Below are positions 58,291 to 64,000 of a stretch of 64,000 nt of DNA, piece after piece. The position numbers and the translations under genes are program-made. Position 1 is the first letter of the stretch. Each line of letters begins with the position of its first letter. The notes under the pieces are model-generated. The model made no database searches and was not told where the DNA came from. It was given only the letters and a program-made list of their open reading frames with translations. Where the stretch lies: the NCBI RefSeq assembly GCF_003024235.1, contig NZ_KZ679088.1, positions 1 to 64,000 on the forward strand, read 5' to 3'. This DNA comes from Arenimonas caeni. GTDB taxonomy: Bacteria > Pseudomonadota > Gammaproteobacteria > Xanthomonadales > Xanthomonadaceae.

Positions 58291-59061
58291 TCATCGGCCG
58301 GAGCCGTCGCGGATTGCCCTGAGCCGCTCCCGGGCCCGGTCGCTCAGCGGCCGGGCCGGCACGCCGCCCCAGGTTTCGCCGGCACCGACGCGCGACCCGG
58401 GCAACAGCACCGAGTGCGGCAGCAGCGTCGCATCCGGGCCGACGAGCACGTCGCCCATGATGGTGGCGCCCAGGCCGATGGTGGCGCGATCGCCGATCTC
58501 GACCGGCGCGATGGTCAGGTGGCCGCCGCCGCCGTAGTGCGCGAACAGGCGCACGGAGCCGCCGATCACCACGTCGTCGCCGATCCGGATCAGCCGCGGG
58601 TCGGAAATCAGTTCGGTGTTGATGAAGGCGCGCCGGCCGATCCGCATGCCAATCGCGCGCAGGAACCACGGCCCGAACGGCGTGATCGTGACAAAGGGCA
58701 GGAAGCTGTAGCGCACGACGTAGAGCAGGCCGTTGTGCAGGCACCAGGGCAGGGTGGCGAGGCTGAAGTAGCTTCCCTGGTAGGGCCCGACGCGGGTTGG
58801 CAGCACCGCGTTCATCATCGCGACCACCACCAGCAGGGCGAAGCCGCCGGCGAAGAACGCCAGGCCGTAGCCGAGCCAGGTGGCGGCCAGCGGCAGGATG
58901 CCGTCCGCGGGTCCGACCCAGGCCTGCCAGCAGGACACGAAGGCCAGGTCTGCGCCGATGGCCACGCCCAACGCCGAGGCGGCGAGCAGGTACAGCAGTC
59001 CGGTCGCCAGCCAGTGTGCGGCCGGGCCGAAGCGCCGGACAAGGCGCTCGAAGGGGTTCAT
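58291..59061 (-). CDS. Membrane-linked left-handed beta-helix acyltransferase
   Basis: A 256-residue protein. Two or three N-terminal membrane helices (about 15-40 and 55-85) precede a cytoplasmic left-handed beta-helix: hexapeptide turns such as IGRRAFINTELI, IRIGDDVVIGG, IEIGDRATIG and VLVGPDATLL. The layout resembles the C-terminal part of Pls/PosA-type synthetases. Acyl transfer to a membrane-proximal acceptor is suggested. ATG 59061 (MNPFERL) is chosen; ATG 59109 adds a non-conserved leader. It precedes, on the same strand direction, nothing in the exporter operon, being its downstream neighbour. Confidence 0.75.
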   Translation of the reverse strand: MNPFERLVRRFGPAAHWLATGLLYLLAASALGVAIGADLAFVSCWQAWVGPADGILPLAATWLGYGLAFFAGGFALLVVVAMMNAVLPTRVGPYQGSYFSLATLPWCLHNGLLYVVRYSFLPFVTITPFGPWFLRAIGMRIGRRAFINTELISDPRLIRIGDDVVIGGSVRLFAHYGGGGHLTIAPVEIGDRATIGLGATIMGDVLVGPDATLLPHSVLLPGSRVGAGETWGGVPARPLSDRARERLRAIRDGSGR

Positions 59062-59133
59062 GCGACTTCCTGGGTGACCGGGGCGGCGGCCCTGTCCCGC
59101 GCGGTCCACCCTAGGCGCTTGCGCGCCGTCGCG

Positions 59134-61039
<1,906 letters not shown>

Positions 61040-61044
61040 CGGCG

Positions 61045-62262
61045 TCAGTCCAGCGCCGCCGGCAGTTCCTTGCGGGTGGCCGGGTCGGCGGCGTCCGCCG
61101 GCGCCCCGGCCGCGCGGGCGCGCACGCGGTCGCCCGCGGCCACCGGCGCGGTGGCGTCGGCCAGCACGAGGTCGCCGGCCTGAAGACCCTCGACCACCTC
61201 GCTGGCCGCCAGCCCGCGCAGGCCCAGCCGGACCACGCGGCGCTCGACGCGGCCACCGGCCACGCGCCAGACCTCGGCGCGGTCGCCGTCAATCGCGCCG
61301 AGCGCATCGTTGGGCACCACCAGGGAGCGTTCGCGGCGGCCGGTCTCCACGTTCACCGACACGGTCATGTCCTGGCGCAGGAATTCAGGCACCGGCGACA
61401 CCGTGAGCCGGATGTCCACCGAACCGCGCTGGGCATCGACGCCCGGCGCGATGAAGGACACGCGCGCGTCGAAGGGCTGGCCGGGGAAGGCGTCGGCGAC
61501 GCAGCGTGCGGGCTGGTCCAGGGCCAGCACGCCCAGGTTGCGTTCGTCGAGCGGCACCAGCACTTCGGTGTCGCCGTCACGGGCGATCTCGAACAGCACG
61601 CGGCCGGGCTGCACCAGGTCGCCGGGCTCGACGTTGCGGGTGATTACGGTGCCGGCGGCCTCGGCGCGTATCAGGGTTTTCTCGAGCTGGGCCCGGGCGC
61701 TGGCCAGGCGGGCGCGGGCGGCCCGTTCGGTCGGCCCGCCCTCGGCCAGTTCGTGGGCGGCCAGGCGGGCGCGCTCGGCGCTGGCGCTGGCGATGACCTC
61801 GGCCTCCAGGGCCTGCTCAAGCGCTTCCCGGGCGATGAGCTGGCGATCGAACAGTTCGCGACGGCGCTCGGCTTCGCGGCTGGCCTGCGCCAGCCTGGCC
61901 CGGGCTTCCTGCAGGGCCGCCTCGGCCTGGGGACGCGCCGAGCGCAGCAGCTGGTGCAGGCCGGCCTCGGCCTCGCGCACCGCGGCGTCCAGGTCGTCGG
62001 CGCGCAGCACCGCCAGCACGTCCCCCGGCGCCACGCGATCGCCTTCGCGCACCCGGCGCTCGAGTACGACGCCGGTGATCGCGCTGCCGGCCTGGGCCCG
62101 CGACACCGACACCACGCGGCCGGTGGCCACCACGGCCTGCACCAGCGGCGCCTCGCCGATTTCGTAGGCGTCGAGCACCGGCCCGCGCAGCGAGCCCAGC
62201 GCCAGCCCGCCCGCCAGGGCCGCGATCGGCAATACGAGCAGGGCGAGGCGACGGCGGGTCAT
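61045..62262 (-). CDS. HlyD/MacA-type periplasmic adaptor
   Basis: A 405-residue membrane-fusion protein. A signal-anchor helix at about 5-24 is followed by a biotinyl-lipoyl half (VLERRVREGDRVAPGDVLA), a coiled-coil hairpin (about 80-180) and beta-barrel parts. It completes the three-gene exporter with the permease (five bases downstream) and the ATPase. No outer-membrane TolC partner is encoded nearby. ATG 62262 (MTRRRLALL) is chosen over ATG 62295. Confidence 0.87.
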   Translation of the reverse strand: MTRRRLALLVLPIAALAGGLALGSLRGPVLDAYEIGEAPLVQAVVATGRVVSVSRAQAGSAITGVVLERRVREGDRVAPGDVLAVLRADDLDAAVREAEAGLHQLLRSARPQAEAALQEARARLAQASREAERRRELFDRQLIAREALEQALEAEVIASASAERARLAAHELAEGGPTERAARARLASARAQLEKTLIRAEAAGTVITRNVEPGDLVQPGRVLFEIARDGDTEVLVPLDERNLGVLALDQPARCVADAFPGQPFDARVSFIAPGVDAQRGSVDIRLTVSPVPEFLRQDMTVSVNVETGRRERSLVVPNDALGAIDGDRAEVWRVAGGRVERRVVRLGLRGLAASEVVEGLQAGDLVLADATAPVAAGDRVRARAAGAPADAADPATRKELPAALD

Positions 62263-62310
62263 GGGGGCTCCGGGGCGGAATCTACCCGCCGACAATACTC
62301 AATCCCTTGT

Positions 62311-62379
62311 GGAAACGGGGTCAGCTTCAGTTGCCGGAAACGGGGCCGGCACCGTCGGAAAGTGGACCTGACCCTGTCC
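62311..62379. repeat. Decayed family-1 GGGGTC hairpin
   Basis: The arms GGAAACGGGGTCAGCTTCAG (62311-62330) and CGGAAAGTGGACCTGACCC (from 62356) match family 1 imperfectly. A second partial GGAAACGGGG lies between them at 62336, which suggests that a piece was inserted or duplicated. It fills much of the gap between the exporter operon and oleB, where their divergent promoters should be. Confidence 0.7.
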
Positions 62380-62406
62380 TTGGGGGCTCGCGTAGAATGC
62401 CGGCCC

Positions 62407-63336
62407 ATGGAAAACACGACTCCCAGTGCCGAACAGGCCCGCGTGCTCGCCAAGGGCCCGTTCCCCGACTACCCGTTCACCCCCAAGTCCTTCCGCCACC
62501 CCAACGGGCTGGTGCAGAGCTACCTCGACGAGGGCCAGGGCGAGACGGTGCTGATGCTGCACGGCAACCCCTCGTGGTCCTACTACTGGCGCAAGCTGGT
62601 GCTGGGCCTGCGCGACGGCTACCGCTGCATCGTGCCCGACCATGTCGGCATGGGCCTGTCGGACAAGCCCGACGACAAGGGCTACCAGTACACGCTGCGC
62701 AGCCGCATCCAGGACCTCGACCGCCTGCTCTCGCACGCGGGCGCCGGCGACGACCTGACCCTGGCCGTGCACGACTGGGGCGGCATGATCGGCTTCGGCT
62801 GGGCGCTCAAGCACGGCGCGCGCATCAGGCGCCTGGTCATCCTCAACACCGCCTCCTTCCCGCTCCCGGCTTCCAAGCCGATGCCCTGGCAGCTCAAGCT
62901 CGGCCGCGACTACAACCTCGGCGCGCTGGCCATCCGCGGCTTCAATGCCTTCGCCGCCGGCGCCACCCGCCAGGGCGTCGCGCACAAGATGCCGGCCGAC
63001 GTGCAGCGCGCCTACGAGGCGCCCTACGACAGCTGGAAGAACCGCATCTCGACCCTGCGCTTCGTGCAGGACATCCCGCTGCAGCCGGGCGACCGCGCCT
63101 GGGACCTGGTCGAGGACGCCGGCAAGCGCCTGCCCGAATACGCCGACCGCCCGGCCTTCATCGGCTGGGGCCTGCGCGACTTCGTGTTCGACCACCATTT
63201 CCTCAAGGGCTTCACCCAGGCCCTGCCCAAGGCCGAGGTGCACGCCTTCGAGGACGCCGGCCACTACGTGCTCGAGGACAAGGCCGACACCCTCGTCCCG
63301 GCCATCCGCGCGTTCCTGGAGCGCAACCCGCTTTGA
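62407..63336 (+). CDS. oleB: OleB, beta-lactone decarboxylase
   Basis: A 309-residue alpha/beta-hydrolase of the haloalkane-dehalogenase type that turns the OleC beta-lactone into a cis-olefin and carbon dioxide. HGNPSWSYYW holds the oxyanion region, the nucleophile Asp is at about 121 in AVHDWGGMIGF, and the catalytic His is in EDAGHYVLED. The order oleB then oleC with a four-base overlap, and oleA upstream, supports the assignment. Confidence 0.92.
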   Translation: MENTTPSAEQARVLAKGPFPDYPFTPKSFRHPNGLVQSYLDEGQGETVLMLHGNPSWSYYWRKLVLGLRDGYRCIVPDHVGMGLSDKPDDKGYQYTLRSRIQDLDRLLSHAGAGDDLTLAVHDWGGMIGFGWALKHGARIRRLVILNTASFPLPASKPMPWQLKLGRDYNLGALAIRGFNAFAAGATRQGVAHKMPADVQRAYEAPYDSWKNRISTLRFVQDIPLQPGDRAWDLVEDAGKRLPEYADRPAFIGWGLRDFVFDHHFLKGFTQALPKAEVHAFEDAGHYVLEDKADTLVPAIRAFLERNPL

Positions 63337-64000
63337 GCGAGGTGTGCAATATCGCGGCGGCGCTGCCGCGGCTGGCCGCGGCGGGGCCGGCGCAGGTGGC
63401 GATGCGCTGCCCGGGGCGGCGCGGGGCGAACGGGTTCGCGAAGTACGACGTCAGCCTGACCTACGGCGAGCTCGACCGGCGCTCGGACGCCATCGCGGCC
63501 GGTCTCGCCGGCCACGGCATCGTTCGCGGCAGCCGCGTGGTGGTGATGGTGCGGCCCTCGCCGGAGTTCTTCCTGCTGATGTTCGCGCTGTTCAAGGCCG
63601 GCGCCGTGCCGGTGCTGGTCGATCCGGGCATCGACAAGCGCGCCCTGCGCCAGTGCCTGGACGAAGCCGACCCGCAGGCCTTCATCGGCATTCCGCTGGC
63701 CGTGCTGGCGCGCAGGCTGCTGGGTTGGGCCCGCGGCGCGCGCGTGGTGGTCACCGCCGGCCGACGCTGGTTCTGGGGCGGGCCGACGCTGGCCGCCATC
63801 GAAGCCGCCGGCGCTGGCGCCGGCCCGCAGCTGGCCGGCACCGCGCCCGACGACGTCGCCGCCATCCTCTTCACGTCCGGCTCCACCGGCGTGCCCAAGG
63901 GCGTGGTCTACCGCCACCGCCACTTCGTCGCCCAGACCGACCTGCTGCGCAACGCCTTCGGCATCCAGGCCGGCGGCGTCGACCTGCCCACTTTCCCGCC
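63333..64000 (+). CDS. oleC: OleC, beta-lactone synthetase (5' part)
   Basis: The first 222 codons are present; the gene continues past the window. It is an AMP-ligase-like enzyme that closes the beta-hydroxyacid to a beta-lactone. The P-loop-like motif FTSGSTGVPKG is near residue 188, preceded by YDVSLTYGELDRRSDAIA and FKAGAVPVLVDPG. The start is TTG 63333, overlapping the oleB stop (TTGA), or GTG 63342; neither has been favoured by a strong ribosome site. oleD is expected further on but not visible. Confidence 0.9.
   Translation, partial: MSEVCNIAAALPRLAAAGPAQVAMRCPGRRGANGFAKYDVSLTYGELDRRSDAIAAGLAGHGIVRGSRVVVMVRPSPEFFLLMFALFKAGAVPVLVDPGIDKRALRQCLDEADPQAFIGIPLAVLARRLLGWARGARVVVTAGRRWFWGGPTLAAIEAAGAGAGPQLAGTAPDDVAAILFTSGSTGVPKGVVYRHRHFVAQTDLLRNAFGIQAGGVDLPTFP

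Overview
The window is a high-GC chromosomal segment whose gene content points to a gammaproteobacterium of the Xanthomonadaceae/Lysobacterales group. The pointers are an olefin (ole) locus with a Xanthomonas-like OleA, an Ax21-family outer-membrane protein, the gene orders hemD-hemX-hemY and rhodanese-secB-gpsA, and scattered GGGGTC-ended hairpin repeats. The assignment rests on recalled family resemblance; no search was run. I see no rRNA, tRNA, CRISPR array, prophage or intact insertion sequence. Coding density is very high and no stretch without a gene exceeds about 300 bases.

Region by region. 1-9 kb: an EAL phosphodiesterase flanked by two near-identical hairpins; then on the minus strand a fused indolepyruvate-type 2-oxoacid oxidoreductase, an oversized apolipoprotein N-acyltransferase, a small membrane protein and a secreted SGNH hydrolase. 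9-13 kb: a REC-EAL response regulator followed directly by a hybrid HisKA-REC-Hpt kinase. 13-25 kb: an AEC transporter, an exported unknown, a divergent pair (Ycf46-like AAA ATPase and ParA-like ATPase), SixA, YceI, a phospholipase-D lipoprotein, YkvA, a thioesterase, a lipid acyltransferase, a YheT hydrolase and a TPR/degenerate-sulfotransferase protein. 25-37 kb is the nitrogen region: uppP, glnA with a textbook sigma-54 promoter and two upstream NtrC sites, a decayed TetR gene beside a CPBP protease, a cupin, ntrB and ntrC. A three-gene block (TrmB-like regulator, twin-arginine Gfo/Idh oxidoreductase, PDZ aspartic protease) lies between ntrB and ntrC.

37-50 kb: sodC, a GNAT, a CDP-glycerol-type transferase, a PlpD-like patatin autotransporter, fadI behind a perfect palindrome shared with a divergent unknown gene, hemY/hemX/hemD, a small hotdog protein, a lipoprotein, a rhodanese, secB and gpsA. 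50-56 kb: Ax21-family barrel, trmL, two exported unknowns, an SDR, a large M16 metallopeptidase and a DUF4156 lipoprotein. 56-64 kb: oleA, then an LLM flavin oxidoreductase, a membrane beta-helix acyltransferase and a LolD/FtsX/HlyD-type export operon on the opposite strand, then oleB and the start of oleC, which runs off the window.

How the genes work together. NtrB/NtrC very probably control glnA through the sites described. The two EAL proteins and the hybrid kinase form a cyclic-di-GMP signalling element. The ole genes make long-chain olefins through a beta-ketoacid and a beta-lactone; the intervening exporter and acyltransferase are candidates for handling that lipid, but this is inference. 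The features most worth following up are the split ole locus with its embedded exporter, the covarying hairpin repeats, and the block separating ntrB from ntrC.
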